Positions 8,607 to 17,090 of a stretch of 64,000 bases of DNA are shown here, piece by piece. Origin of the DNA: Aquibacillus kalidii. GTDB lineage: Bacteria > Bacillota > Bacilli > Bacillales > Amphibacillaceae. Both the position numbers and the translations under genes were made by a program. The DNA lies in contig NZ_JACLZI010000036.1 of NCBI RefSeq assembly GCF_014280935.1, forward strand, positions 1 through 64,000. Direction: 5' to 3'. The first letter of the stretch is position 1. Each line of letters begins with the position of its first letter. The notes beneath the pieces were generated by a model. It searched no databases and had not been told where the DNA came from. It worked only from the letters and a program-made list of their open reading frames with translations.

Positions 8607-9038
8607 TATGTATTTTTATTATGTCGTTACTCTCTTACCAAGACTCAAATAAAGTCAAATATATTTATAAAAGGTGTAATTACTCAATAAGGAGTTGCTG
8701 GTTTGATGAATCTATTTCTTATTTGAGCAGTAATGGGAAACAAGGGCTTATGTTCAACAAAAGCACTAATGCGATTTGCTTGGCAGTACAACTAAACTAT
8801 GTAATAGAATAATAACCTTTAATCATCATTTATTAATTGGAAAGTCATAAGAATAAATTCCTTGCCAAATAACGCAAGAAAGGACTTTTTACTTTTCAAA
8901 TTCCTTTTTCTATTAGTAAACGTAGTGAAATCAAGTTGTAAAGCCGTTGCAACTTGATAAAAAGTATCAGTGATGGTATATTCCTGTGGGGTAATCAATA
9001 AACCTTGAACGGCGCTTTATTGAATAACTCAATAAAAA
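8607..9038. other. Intergenic spacer with decayed repeat-like sequence
   Basis: About 430 bases. Stretches such as AGGAGTTGCTGG, ACAAGGGCTTATGTTCAACA and GTAATAGAATAATAACC echo the dispersed repeat family but are too diverged to bound. A 63-codon frame at 8621-8812 has no ribosome binding site and is probably chance. Nothing else recognised. Confidence 0.35.
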
Positions 9039-9070
9039 GAAACGCTCACAGTAAAAAATCGGAGCGTTTC
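9039..9070 (-). terminator. Rho-independent terminator of the DUF4317 gene
   Basis: Perfect 9-base stem GAAACGCTC/GAGCGTTTC with a 14-base loop. Read on the minus strand it is followed by TTTTTATTG. It lies about 100 bases past the stop of the leftward DUF4317 gene. Confidence 0.75.
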
Positions 9071-9168
9071 TATGTTGTGATTTACTATTATTCAAATAAT
9101 TCCAATTCAAATCTTCTTCTCTATTGTTACCGATAATGTTTATTAATTATGATATTAAAATTAGGTAA

Positions 9169-10341
9169 TTATCTACTGCCAAAAGCTTCTGGAATCATTG
9201 TGAACCCTTCAATGACTGTATCTTCTTCTACTTCAATCATAATACAAAGCTTTCCATTAAAATTAACCTGCTTTACATACCTTAAATCCTCTGGGCTAAT
9301 AGAGATGTTCGCTACCTTTGTACTTATTTTAATAGATTTCGATTTATATTTAGGTAGTACACTACTTGCTTTTATTTCGTATTTTTCGTCATCAATAACT
9401 CTCTGATAAGCTTCTTCAATTTTTTCTGAATTGACTTGCTCCAATCCACTCATCTGTAGAACGCGTTCCACATCTCTACGGTCTAGTTTAGGTGTTTCTT
9501 CTTCTTCATTTTCCTCAATCACACGATTTATCTCTTCGTAAACATTCGCGAGGGTAGAGGTATTTAACTGATCACCTGTAACATGTTTTACGATCTCTTC
9601 AAATACAATTTTATCATCTTGGGCAGTCATGGTTTCTTCAGCGTTTAATACTTCTTCAATAAACTCTGGATCAGGCTCATTTACCTTTCCAGATGAATAT
9701 AGTACGTGGTTAACGTCAGCCGCATTATCAGTAATACTAGGAAATAAAAATCCGGCTAATGGAGCATTGAGGTTGATAACTGGATCAACTTTTACATTGT
9801 ACTTAAATTCCTTTTCCACATAATCAAATTGTAATTCTTTTTTAGGTTCCTGTGTTTTGTTTATACTACATAGAATGAATGAATGTGAATAGACGGTATC
9901 GCGTTCACTTTCCTCTGACTCTTCACTTCGACGCTTCATTGGTTTTAGAAATTCGGCACGTATGAATGTAACGACAAGGTCGTGCTCATACTGTTTATCG
10001 TTCAGCATCTTTTCTACAATTAAAAGCATTTCCGCTTTCCAGTCTTCTACGTCGTTACTCAGCAAGCCTCTATGAAGAATAAACTGGCTATTGTTCTCTG
10101 ATTCTGACTTAAATTTCAATTCAAATAATTTTTCATCCATTTGACCAGTAAGTACTTTTTTGAAGTTACTAAGAAATAACTCTTGCTGATCTTCGTCTAA
10201 CATCTCAAAAGGCTGACTTTGCTGATGATAAATGTCACTAGATTCTTTCATGACATAAACATTGAAAATTTCTGTGATTTTTAAAAGGTCATTACCTACT
10301 TTAAATTGTTTGCGAATATTAGCTACGTCTTTTTTGTTCAT
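9169..10341 (-). CDS. DUF4317 family protein
   Basis: About 390 residues starting at the ATG of MNKKDVANIRKQFK, which follows AGGAGT; the 29 codons upstream have no site. The opening motif and overall length fit DUF4317, a soluble, acidic Firmicutes family of unknown function. The C-terminal third is a mixed alpha/beta domain ending MIEVEEDTVIEGFTMIPEAF. No catalytic motif is apparent. Transcribed alone, with a terminator downstream. Confidence 0.75.
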   Translation of the reverse strand: MNKKDVANIRKQFKVGNDLLKITEIFNVYVMKESSDIYHQQSQPFEMLDEDQQELFLSNFKKVLTGQMDEKLFELKFKSESENNSQFILHRGLLSNDVEDWKAEMLLIVEKMLNDKQYEHDLVVTFIRAEFLKPMKRRSEESEESERDTVYSHSFILCSINKTQEPKKELQFDYVEKEFKYNVKVDPVINLNAPLAGFLFPSITDNAADVNHVLYSSGKVNEPDPEFIEEVLNAEETMTAQDDKIVFEEIVKHVTGDQLNTSTLANVYEEINRVIEENEEEETPKLDRRDVERVLQMSGLEQVNSEKIEEAYQRVIDDEKYEIKASSVLPKYKSKSIKISTKVANISISPEDLRYVKQVNFNGKLCIMIEVEEDTVIEGFTMIPEAFGSR

Positions 10342-10429
10342 GTTACGTCCAACTCCTAAACTATGATAATCTTGTATTATTTTTAAAAAGAAAGATACAT
10401 ATCTTGCGCTAAAAAGGAGAGAGAACAAA

Positions 10430-10895
10430 TTAAGTACTCTCTGTGAATTAAGTATCTACTTATTTTAACATAATGGTAGATTTAAAGAAGGGTAACACGC
10501 TCTTCAAATTACAACACTTCTCTACATAATGTAGAATCAATTAATGAGAAGGAGTTCTAATTATCCAATTTGATGTAATAGAGGGCTTTACTAATAAATT
10601 CTAGACAGATGCAACTCTATACCTTTTTTAAACCGTTGATAATTGGTTGGAGGAGAATGTTGAAGAATAAATTAAACAGGCCTAATTAGCCTTGAGTTGT
10701 TCTGTAAAGGAGGAGGTAGTTAATTTTTTCATCCCTATAATAGGTAAGGAAATATTATTCACAAATGGGAGAAGAGTTGGGAAAATATCTTTGTATTTTA
10801 CAAGTATGTTGAAATCACACAGCTTTTAAATCGTATTATAAATAAGAGGTAGATATTTTTTTAAAACATCTCTATTATAGGTCGGGTGGGATAGT
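10430..10895. other. Intergenic spacer with a possible gene remnant
   Basis: About 465 bases. Near 10549 an AGAAGGAG site is followed by ATTATCCAATTTGATGTA, a frame that stops after 15 codons. A further stretch at about 10636 reads NWLEENVEE in another frame. This may be a decayed small gene, but the evidence is weak. Stops interrupt all frames. No RNA gene seen. Confidence 0.3.
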
Positions 10896-11162
10896 ATGAA
10901 TGAAATATTGTTTGGATCAATGCTCTTTATTGGGCATTTAATAACGGTTAGCTTAGCCTTAGCCATTTTATCTTCATTATTTGTTAGAAATAATAAAATG
11001 GGGTATATTTTCATCTTTTTTTTATTGATTTCTAGCGTGTATACTTTGGGGGTAGTGTTTAACTTTTCAGTAGTTCTTGGCTTCTCTATATTGTTTATGT
11101 ACCTTTGTTTAGGTGTTTTGACATATTTTAATATAAAACGAAAAAGAGAAAGTCAAACATAG
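10896..11162 (+). CDS. Small three-helix membrane protein
   Basis: 88 residues; the ATG follows GGGTGGGA. Three hydrophobic segments (about 7-29, 35-53 and 56-78) and a basic C-terminus (NIKRKRESQT), so the tail is predicted to be cytoplasmic. No family recognised. Ends against a bidirectional terminator shared with the convergent deacetylase gene. Confidence 0.55.
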   Translation: MNEILFGSMLFIGHLITVSLALAILSSLFVRNNKMGYIFIFFLLISSVYTLGVVFNFSVVLGFSILFMYLCLGVLTYFNIKRKRESQT

Positions 11163-11164
11163 TA

Positions 11165-11197
11165 AAAGGGTATTAGAAGCTACTTCTAATACCCTTT
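11165..11197. terminator. Bidirectional terminator between convergent genes
   Basis: Perfect 15-base stem AAAGGGTATTAGAAG/CTTCTAATACCCTTT with a 3-base loop. Its A-rich and T-rich flanks allow use from both sides. The stop codon of the leftward deacetylase gene overlaps its edge. Confidence 0.8.
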
Positions 11198-11786
11198 ATA
11201 TTAAGCTGAATGTATATCCTTTTGCTCGAATTTTCTCAATGAGAATCGGGAGTACGTCAACGGTTTGTTTTAACTCATGCAGCAGAATGATAGCACCATC
11301 CTCTAGATTTTCGATTACGTTGTCAACGATTGTGTGTGGATTCCATTTTAGCTCCCAATCGATGGAAGCAATTCTCCACATAACCGTAGTTAACTGTAAC
11401 GCCTTAGCTGCTTGAATTGTCTCGTTGTTGTATTGACCGAATGGAGGACGAAAATAGGTAACATTCTGACCAGTAATGTGCTCAATTTTAGCCTTACTAC
11501 TTGCTAATTGCTTATATTGCTGTTCGTAGGTGAGTTTCTGTAGATTAGGATGATTAATCGTATGGGTTCCTATTACATGACCTTCATCTAAAACTCTTTT
11601 CCACGGCCTTTGTTCATACAAAAGCTTAGTTTGCCAAAAGAAAACAGCGGGTACCTTCTCTTGAGATAATATATCTAGTATTTTGGGTAATACCTTACTT
11701 GGACCATCATCAAAAGTTAATACAACTGACTTTTGGTCTTTTGTACTTGCTTTAGTTAACACATGTTGATCTGAGGAGTCGTACAC
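11196..11786 (-). CDS. Polysaccharide deacetylase (NodB domain), possible 5' frameshift
   Basis: NodB-type carbohydrate esterase 4 domain, which removes N-acetyl groups from chitin-like or peptidoglycan sugars. TFDDG is at residues 24-28, metal ligands H75 and H79 are in THTINHP, and RPPFG starts at 113. LLHE near the end replaces the usual LLHD. The annotated GTG has no usable ribosome binding site. A better start (AAAGGATGAATATGAATG, near 11835) lies upstream in another frame and runs into TGA after about a dozen codons, so the 5' end may be frameshifted. No signal peptide remains. It follows phnC by about 60 bases. Confidence 0.75.
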   Translation of the reverse strand: MYDSSDQHVLTKASTKDQKSVVLTFDDGPSKVLPKILDILSQEKVPAVFFWQTKLLYEQRPWKRVLDEGHVIGTHTINHPNLQKLTYEQQYKQLASSKAKIEHITGQNVTYFRPPFGQYNNETIQAAKALQLTTVMWRIASIDWELKWNPHTIVDNVIENLEDGAIILLHELKQTVDVLPILIEKIRAKGYTFSLI

Positions 11787-11847
11787 GACCCTTGATTGAT
11801 CAACAACTCATGGACTTTTGATTTGCATTCATATTCATCCTTTCATT

Positions 11848-12621
11848 CTAGTTATAAATCGGTAAAGTCCCTAATTTCTCGTTAGTGGAATGATAAGTTA
11901 AATGAAACTTATCTTCATCAAATGCTTCGGGACTGTCGTCAAAAATCACTTTTCCGTCTTTTAACGCAATAAGTCGAGTAGCATATCGTTTAGCAAGATT
12001 CACGTCATGTACATTGATAATCGTTAAAAGTTGATGGCGATTATGCATTTCCTGAATTAAATTAAAGATATGGTTGGATGTACCAGGATCAAGGCTCGAT
12101 ACAGGTTCATCCCCAAGAAATACTTTTGGTTGTTGTATCAGTGCTCTAGCAATGCCAACTCGCTGCTTTTGACCACCGCTCAGTTTTTCCACTTTTCTAT
12201 CTAATTGATCGATTAAACCTACATCCTCAATTATTTTCTTGGCACGATTGATCTCATCGTCAGTAAACCACCCAATTAAGTTTTTGAATGTAGAGCGGTA
12301 GCCAAATGTACCGGTTAGAACATTTTGGATAACAGAGAGCCGGGGGACTAAATTAAAGTGCTGAAAGATCATCCCCATTTCTCTCCTAACTTTCCGTAAC
12401 TGTTCTTCGTTCTTTTTGGCTAAGGAATTACTATTCCATAAAATGTCACCATTAGTAGGTTTTTGGAGTCCATTCAAACATCGAATGAGTGTAGATTTAC
12501 CTGCACCGCTTTTCCCTAAAATACAAACGAAATCCCCCTTGTCAAAGGAGAGATTAATATCACTTATTGCCGCATCCTTACTACCTTGAAACTGTACAGA
12601 TACATTTTTTATTTCTAACAT
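11848..12621 (-). CDS. phnC: Phosphonate/phosphite-type ABC transporter, ATP-binding protein PhnC
   Basis: 257-residue ABC ATPase on the cytoplasmic face. The Walker A motif GKSGAGKST starts at residue 36, the Q-loop lies in MIFQHFN, the signature LSGGQ is at 147-151, Walker B is VFLGDEP, and the H-loop lies in INVHD. The extended family feature IRCLNGLQKPT is typical of PhnC. It is the last of the three transporter genes in the order phnD, phnE, phnC. No phosphonatase or C-P lyase gene is nearby, so the substrate (phosphonate, phosphite or phosphate) is open. Confidence 0.88.
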   Translation of the reverse strand: MLEIKNVSVQFQGSKDAAISDINLSFDKGDFVCILGKSGAGKSTLIRCLNGLQKPTNGDILWNSNSLAKKNEEQLRKVRREMGMIFQHFNLVPRLSVIQNVLTGTFGYRSTFKNLIGWFTDDEINRAKKIIEDVGLIDQLDRKVEKLSGGQKQRVGIARALIQQPKVFLGDEPVSSLDPGTSNHIFNLIQEMHNRHQLLTIINVHDVNLAKRYATRLIALKDGKVIFDDSPEAFDEDKFHLTYHSTNEKLGTLPIYN

Positions 12622-12687
12622 GTAGTATTCCTCCCGAATTGCCTTGGATAATTAGGTGATACTTAGAAAATTAAACTAAACTGAGGG

Positions 12688-13443
12688 TCAAATAACTTTA
12701 TTACGAAGATGACTACCAAGTAAATCAACAATGATCACGATAATCATAATAATGAAAACATCGAGTGATACAGAAGAGTATTGGAATGTTTTAAAGTCAT
12801 TAAATAAGCGTTGACCAATTCCACCACCACCGATGAAGCCAAGGATAAGGGAAGTACGAATAGCAACCTCAAACCGGTAAAAGAAATGGGATAAAACGTT
12901 AGGCCATATTTGTGGAATAATACTGAAAAGATAGGCAAAGTTTTTCTTAGCACCTACGGCCTTCATCGCTTCCTGCGGGCCAGGATCAGATGCTTCCACA
13001 AGTTCTGATACTAATTTTCCTAGTACACCGACATTATGAAACATGATCGCCAGTACTGCAGGAAAGGGACCAAGGCCAAGTGCGGTGAGTAAGATAAGTC
13101 CAAAGACAATTTCTGGGATGGAGCGAACAAAGCTTAATGCAAATCTTGAAAAATGATAGAGATAACCCGATGGTGACGTATTTCTTGCAGCTAAGAAACT
13201 AATAGGAAGGGCGATTAGTAATCCGAAAAAGCTACCAAGAAAGGCCATTGCTAAAGTTTCTAAACTGTCATGAATCATGTCAGGTAGCTTAGAGAAATCC
13301 ATAGGAAACCATTGAGCTAAAAAGTCGATCATATTTTTAAAATCTCTAAACTTTGATAAATCAAATTCGGTCAGCCTCATGCTTAAATAAATGAAAACGA
13401 GCAAGAGGAGAACAGTAACTATACTCTTGCGTTTAAACCACAC
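12688..13443 (-). CDS. phnE: Phosphonate/phosphite-type ABC transporter permease PhnE
   Basis: 251-residue inner-membrane permease with a binding-protein-dependent transport domain. It carries the EAA-like loop (EAMKAVGAKKNFAYLFSIIPQIWP) and PhnE's conserved FIGGGGIGQRLFNDF. Five or six hydrophobic segments. The start is GTG, 11 bases after the phnD stop, with a weak site inside the end of phnD. Pairs with the PhnC ATPase and the PhnD binding protein. Confidence 0.88.
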   Translation of the reverse strand: MWFKRKSIVTVLLLLVFIYLSMRLTEFDLSKFRDFKNMIDFLAQWFPMDFSKLPDMIHDSLETLAMAFLGSFFGLLIALPISFLAARNTSPSGYLYHFSRFALSFVRSIPEIVFGLILLTALGLGPFPAVLAIMFHNVGVLGKLVSELVEASDPGPQEAMKAVGAKKNFAYLFSIIPQIWPNVLSHFFYRFEVAIRTSLILGFIGGGGIGQRLFNDFKTFQYSSVSLDVFIIMIIVIIVDLLGSHLRNKVI

Positions 13444-13454
13444 ATCAATCAGCT

Positions 13455-14321
13455 CTATTCTTCAATAATTCCTTGTTTAATTGCCGCATCCTTGATACTT
13501 TCATAATCTTCATTACTTGCTTCCGTAAATCCAGTTGCACCAAAGGCATCCAGAATTTCTTGATCTTCAATAGCTAAAAATGCACGTTGTAATGTTTCAA
13601 TAGTTTCCTCGTCTGTATCTTTATGGACAGCCCAAGGGTACTGGAACAATTCTTCAGATTCCCATATTACTTTTAATACATCTCCATCCACTTTGCCACT
13701 CTCTACTAATTGGTTGAAAATCGCGCTATCTATGGCACCAGCATCAACTTGCTGGTTTTGAACCGCCAATGCAGTTGCGTCATGGGAACCAGTAAAACGG
13801 ACAGAGTTAAATGTATGCTCTTCTTCAGAGGTATATACCCCATGATCTTGCAATTCAATACTAGGAATCAACGAACCAGATGTAGAATTTGGATCACCAA
13901 ATGCAAAGTCAACCTCGCTAGTATCTGCCAGCAACTCTTCTAATGAATTCCAAGGATTCTCATTATGTGTAATAATGTAGGAATGATAAAAAGGTTCCCC
14001 ATCAATTAGTTGTGTAACGACTGCCTTTGCACCACTTTTTGCGTGTGCAACAACATAAGTTAGCGGTCCAAAATAGGCCATATCTATTTTGTCATAATTC
14101 ATCGCTTCCACAACACCGTTATAATCAGGATAAACTTCAATGGAAACTTCTCTACCTAGCTCTTCCGTTAGCGTTGTTTGTAATTTATCCATCGCGCCTT
14201 CCATTGCACCTTCTGTTTGAGATGGTATTACTCCTATCGTAAACGGCTCACTTTCTTTTCCTCCACATGCACTAAGAAGAGTTATTAGAACAAATAAAAT
14301 TGCAAGTATTCTTTTCTTCAT
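13455..14321 (-). CDS. phnD: Phosphate/phosphite/phosphonate ABC transporter substrate-binding lipoprotein PhnD
   Basis: About 288 residues. The ATG at 14321 follows AGAGGTGAAAGAT, while the GTG three codons upstream is part of that site. The signal peptide ends in lipobox LLSACGG. The mature part is a periplasmic-binding-type fold with PhnD features (EVYPDYNGVVEAMNYDKIDMAYFGP, DPNSTSGSLIPS). It captures the anion outside the membrane and delivers it to PhnE. First gene of the operon; a palindrome upstream is a candidate operator. Confidence 0.88.
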   Translation of the reverse strand: MKKRILAILFVLITLLSACGGKESEPFTIGVIPSQTEGAMEGAMDKLQTTLTEELGREVSIEVYPDYNGVVEAMNYDKIDMAYFGPLTYVVAHAKSGAKAVVTQLIDGEPFYHSYIITHNENPWNSLEELLADTSEVDFAFGDPNSTSGSLIPSIELQDHGVYTSEEEHTFNSVRFTGSHDATALAVQNQQVDAGAIDSAIFNQLVESGKVDGDVLKVIWESEELFQYPWAVHKDTDEETIETLQRAFLAIEDQEILDAFGATGFTEASNEDYESIKDAAIKQGIIEE

Positions 14322-14361
14322 ATCTTTCACCTCTTAATCAATATGTATCTTTACTCTGTAT

Positions 14362-14377
14362 TGGACTATTTTGTCCA
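14362..14377. promoter_or_regulatory. Candidate operator upstream of phnDEC
   Basis: TGGACTATTTTGTCCA is a perfect 5-base inverted repeat with a 6-base spacer, about 40 bases before the phnD start. TGGACA within it could also serve as the -35 hexamer on the minus strand. The protein that would bind it is unknown. Confidence 0.35.
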
Positions 14378-14478
14378 CTGAATCTGGTAAATAACACTAT
14401 TGTTAGTTTATTTCTGTTTTTCCTATTCATGTATTTGAAAATAATAAAAAGCAAGCTAAATAATTAAATAGTAAGTAA

Positions 14479-14505
14479 AGAAGGACCCTAAGGAGGAGTC
14501 CTTCT
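14479..14505 (-). terminator. selD terminator
   Basis: Stem AGAAGGAC/GTCCTTCT with an 11-base loop. On the minus strand it is followed by TTACTTACTATTT. It lies just past the selD stop and separates the selenium genes from the phnDEC operon. Confidence 0.65.
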
Positions 14506-14522
14506 ACGGTAAGGAAAGTTAA

Positions 14523-15575
14523 TTAAATAACTGTAATCCTACCAGGTTTTTCTTCTGTAACTGTTCCGATTATCGATGAAGAAACATTTCTTTCGAGTAA
14601 ATCACGGTGTAACTGCTCAGCTTCTTCTTCTGGCAACGCTATTAACAATCCACCTGAAGTTACTGCGTCACAAAGAATCATCTGGTCAACGCCTGCAATA
14701 TGATCGCTATAATCAATACATTCAGCCAACCATTTGTGATTTTTCTTTGTTCCACCTGGAATTATATTCTGATCAGCTAATTCCTTCGTTCTTGGTAGGA
14801 GGGGAACCTTGTTGTAATCAATTGTAATTCCAACATTACTGCCTTCCGCAATTTCACGGGTATGTCCTAACAAACCAAACCCAGTTACATCTGTACAGGC
14901 ATTAACCTGATAACGTTCCATCGCTTCTGCTGCATCCTTATTCAAAGTGGCCATTGTATCCATAACTTCGTTTAAGGTTTCTTCGTCAAGAAGTTCTTTC
15001 TTAATAGCAGTAGTTAAAATGCCAACCCCAATAGGTTTTGTCAGAATCAGCTTGTCACCAGGTTTTGCACCAACATTTGCACGTATTTTATCAGGGTGTA
15101 TCGTACCTGTAACAGATAAACCAAATTTTGGTTCCTGGTCATCGATGGAGTGACCACCAACTAAAGTAGCTCCAGACTCTATTACTTTATCAGAGGCACC
15201 GGCTAGAATATCTGCCAAGATGCTTTTGTCTAGAATACTTATAGGGAATCCGACTATGTTCATAACTGTTATCGGCTTTCCACCCATAGCATAAACATCA
15301 CTTAGCGAATTAGCCGCAGCTATTTGCCCAAACATGTACGGGTCGTCCACTATCGGCGTGAAAAAGTCTAGCGTTTGAACAAGCGCTATATCATCCGTTA
15401 TTTTATATACTCCTGCATCGTCTGATGTATCCAGTCCAACGAGTAGATTTGGATCTGGAACAGATTTTGGTAAGTGTCGCAGAACCTGCGACAGGTCTTC
15501 AGGACCAATTTTGCATCCTCAGCCACCTTTAGTCGATAAAGAAGTTAACTTTATAATTTCATCTTTTTTAGACAC
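14523..15575 (-). CDS. selD: Selenophosphate synthase SelD, selenocysteine-containing
   Basis: Makes monoselenophosphate, the Se donor, from selenide and ATP. Translation from the GTG at 15575 (site AAGGAG) runs MSKKDEIIKLTSLSTKGG, then an in-frame TGA at 15519-15521, then GCKIGPEDL. The TGA occupies the catalytic Sec/Cys position of SelD (residue 19, GGUGCK), so the protein is 350 residues with Sec. A conventional caller would stop here and give only a 275-residue fragment starting MDDPYMF. The AIRS-type domains (GLDTSDDAGVY, CTDVTGFGLLGH) are intact. A SECIS-type hairpin follows the UGA. Downstream of the glycosyltransferase gene by about 60 bases, probably one transcript. Confidence 0.95.
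15475..15521 (-). promoter_or_regulatory. SECIS element of selD
   Basis: The Sec UGA (15519-15521) is followed after 33 bases by a perfect 8-base stem TGTCGCAG/CTGCGACA closing a GTT loop at 15483-15485. The distance and a G at the start of the apical loop fit bacterial SECIS rules for SelB binding. The SelW-like gene shows the same loop. Confidence 0.7.
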
Positions 15576-15638
15576 AATACTCACTCCTTATAAAAATCCT
15601 TAGATTGTAAACCACATGAGTGTACGCCATTTATATTT

Positions 15639-16649
15639 TTATTTAGAAGCGTCCAATTCCTTCAAAATACGTTGATATACGCTCAGCAAAAATTCAGCTT
15701 CATGCTCACTTGAGTGGTGTTCGGCAATATATTGTTTGGCATGTTTCCCAATAGATTGCCTTAATTCGATATTATTCACGATTTGTTCTGCACAATCAAG
15801 AAATTGGTTTGCAGTAGAATAAATCCATCCAGTTTTTTGGTGAGAAACAATACTAGTATTCCCGTGATTATCTGATACTAAAACGGGAAGACCATGACCC
15901 ATTGCTTCAATAACAGTCGATGGTTGTCCTTCTGTAACGGAGGTATTAAGTACACAATCGGCTTGATGATAAACGAGACCCATTTCATCATGTGGTACTT
16001 GTCCAAGGTATTTAACCCATTCCTTATTTTTCTCCACTAAGGCAGTTACTTGTTTTCCTTCTACGTCTTCAATAATAGGCCCAATTAACCACAATCGAAT
16101 TTTATTATTTTTTTGATATAGTTCTTTTAATAATTCGATGGCAAATGGAATATTTTTCACTTTACGTATGCCAGCAGGTAAGACGAATAAAAAAGTGTTA
16201 GCTTCTTTTGAAACTCGATAATCTACTATATTAAATTGACTAGCACCTTGTGGAAGGAAGAATAGTTTAGGCAATACTTCTTTTGCTTCTGCTTCTATAA
16301 TTTGCTTTGCTTCCTCATTAAAGACATGAATTGCTTCAGCATTCTTTAAGCAAGCCAAAACATCGTTTCGAGTATCTGGATCGAATAAGTTATGATTTAG
16401 ATCTGTACCAGTCAATGTAATCACATACGACTTGGATTTTTTATTGAGTTTATTTAGAAATTTATAAAATCGATAAGCATGGAAGCCATGTAACAAATCA
16501 GCATCTGGAAGCGTATGGAGGGAATCATCTGTTATCGAGATAATTTCTGTGTCTACACCTAATTTTTCTAATCCGTTTGCTATTCGCTGTACGGTCACCG
16601 TATTTCCCCTTGGTTGGTGAAAATTCGGAGTAGCTAAAACTAGTTTCAT
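15639..16649 (-). CDS. GT4-type glycosyltransferase linked to selD (SenB-like candidate)
   Basis: About 336 residues from the ATG at 16649; an ATG four codons upstream is also possible. GT-B fold glycosyltransferase. The N-terminal half has MKLVLATPNFHQPRGNTVTV and VITLTGTDLNHN; the C-terminal donor-binding half has the EX7E-like segment TEGQPSTVIEAMGHGLPVLV. The GN.VT start and the LTGTDL motif followed by D..TR recall SenB, the selenosugar synthase that uses selenophosphate and works next to a SelD homologue in selenoneine pathways. It lies immediately upstream of selD on the same strand. The family match is from memory and the SenB role is an inference; no senA homologue is seen in this window. 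Confidence 0.7.
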   Translation of the reverse strand: MKLVLATPNFHQPRGNTVTVQRIANGLEKLGVDTEIISITDDSLHTLPDADLLHGFHAYRFYKFLNKLNKKSKSYVITLTGTDLNHNLFDPDTRNDVLACLKNAEAIHVFNEEAKQIIEAEAKEVLPKLFFLPQGASQFNIVDYRVSKEANTFLFVLPAGIRKVKNIPFAIELLKELYQKNNKIRLWLIGPIIEDVEGKQVTALVEKNKEWVKYLGQVPHDEMGLVYHQADCVLNTSVTEGQPSTVIEAMGHGLPVLVSDNHGNTSIVSHQKTGWIYSTANQFLDCAEQIVNNIELRQSIGKHAKQYIAEHHSSEHEAEFLLSVYQRILKELDASK

Positions 16650-16722
16650 TTCATGAGTCATCCTTTAAGAATACTTTAATTTATCTTGTTCCATTTAACC
16701 ATTCATATCCATACATACAAAA

Positions 16723-16757
16723 ACCGTAACAAACCACAAAAAAAGTTCTGTTACGGT
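16723..16757 (-). terminator. selC terminator
   Basis: Perfect 9-base stem ACCGTAACA/TGTTACGGT. On the minus strand it is followed by TTTTTGTATG. It lies 15 bases past the CCA end of the tRNA-Sec gene. Confidence 0.75.
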
Positions 16758-16771
16758 AAAATTTTTAATTA

Positions 16772-16868
16772 TGGCGGGACTGTGTGGGAATCGAACCCAC
16801 CGGAGACGGCACGCGCCTCCCTCAGGGTTTTGAAGACCCAGGGGGACACCAGTCACCCATCCAATCCC
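16772..16868 (-). tRNA. selC: tRNA-Sec (anticodon TCA)
   Basis: 97 bases with an encoded CCA. The acceptor stem is GGGATTG/CAGTCCC (one G-T pair). The anticodon arm GGGTCTTCAAAACCC presents TCA in the 7-base loop and so reads UGA. A long extra arm (GAGGGAGGCGCGTGCCGTCTCC) and the T arm GTGGGTTCGATTCCCAC follow. The long variable arm and TCA anticodon are diagnostic of tRNA-Sec. Charged with serine, converted by SelA, delivered by SelB. Confidence 0.95.
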
Positions 16869-17090
16869 ATATGCTATAAAATGTGACAGAATTGATTATA
16901 ACTATTTAGAAGAATAAGAACAAGTAATTTAACTAGAAAGACCTGAAAAAAAGCGAAAATAAAGTCGAAAAAGAGATTAAATTTGAAAAAAGTCTAAAAC
17001 ATTGTCTCTTAATAAAATCGTCGTACTTGAATCAATCCATGCTTAAGATTAAAGTAAATAGTAACTAGAAAAATAGAAAGCGGGTTCGTC

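Noticed and set aside
8621-8812. 63-codon open frame
   Set aside because: No ribosome binding site, low-complexity product, overlaps repeat-like sequence.
10549-10720. Small gene after an AGAAGGAG site
   Set aside because: Frame closes after 15 codons and later coding-like stretches are in other frames; too weak to call.
14523-15350. selD as a 275-residue gene starting at MDDPYMF
   Set aside because: The upstream sequence up to 15575 matches SelD in frame across a Sec TGA; the short form lacks the active site.
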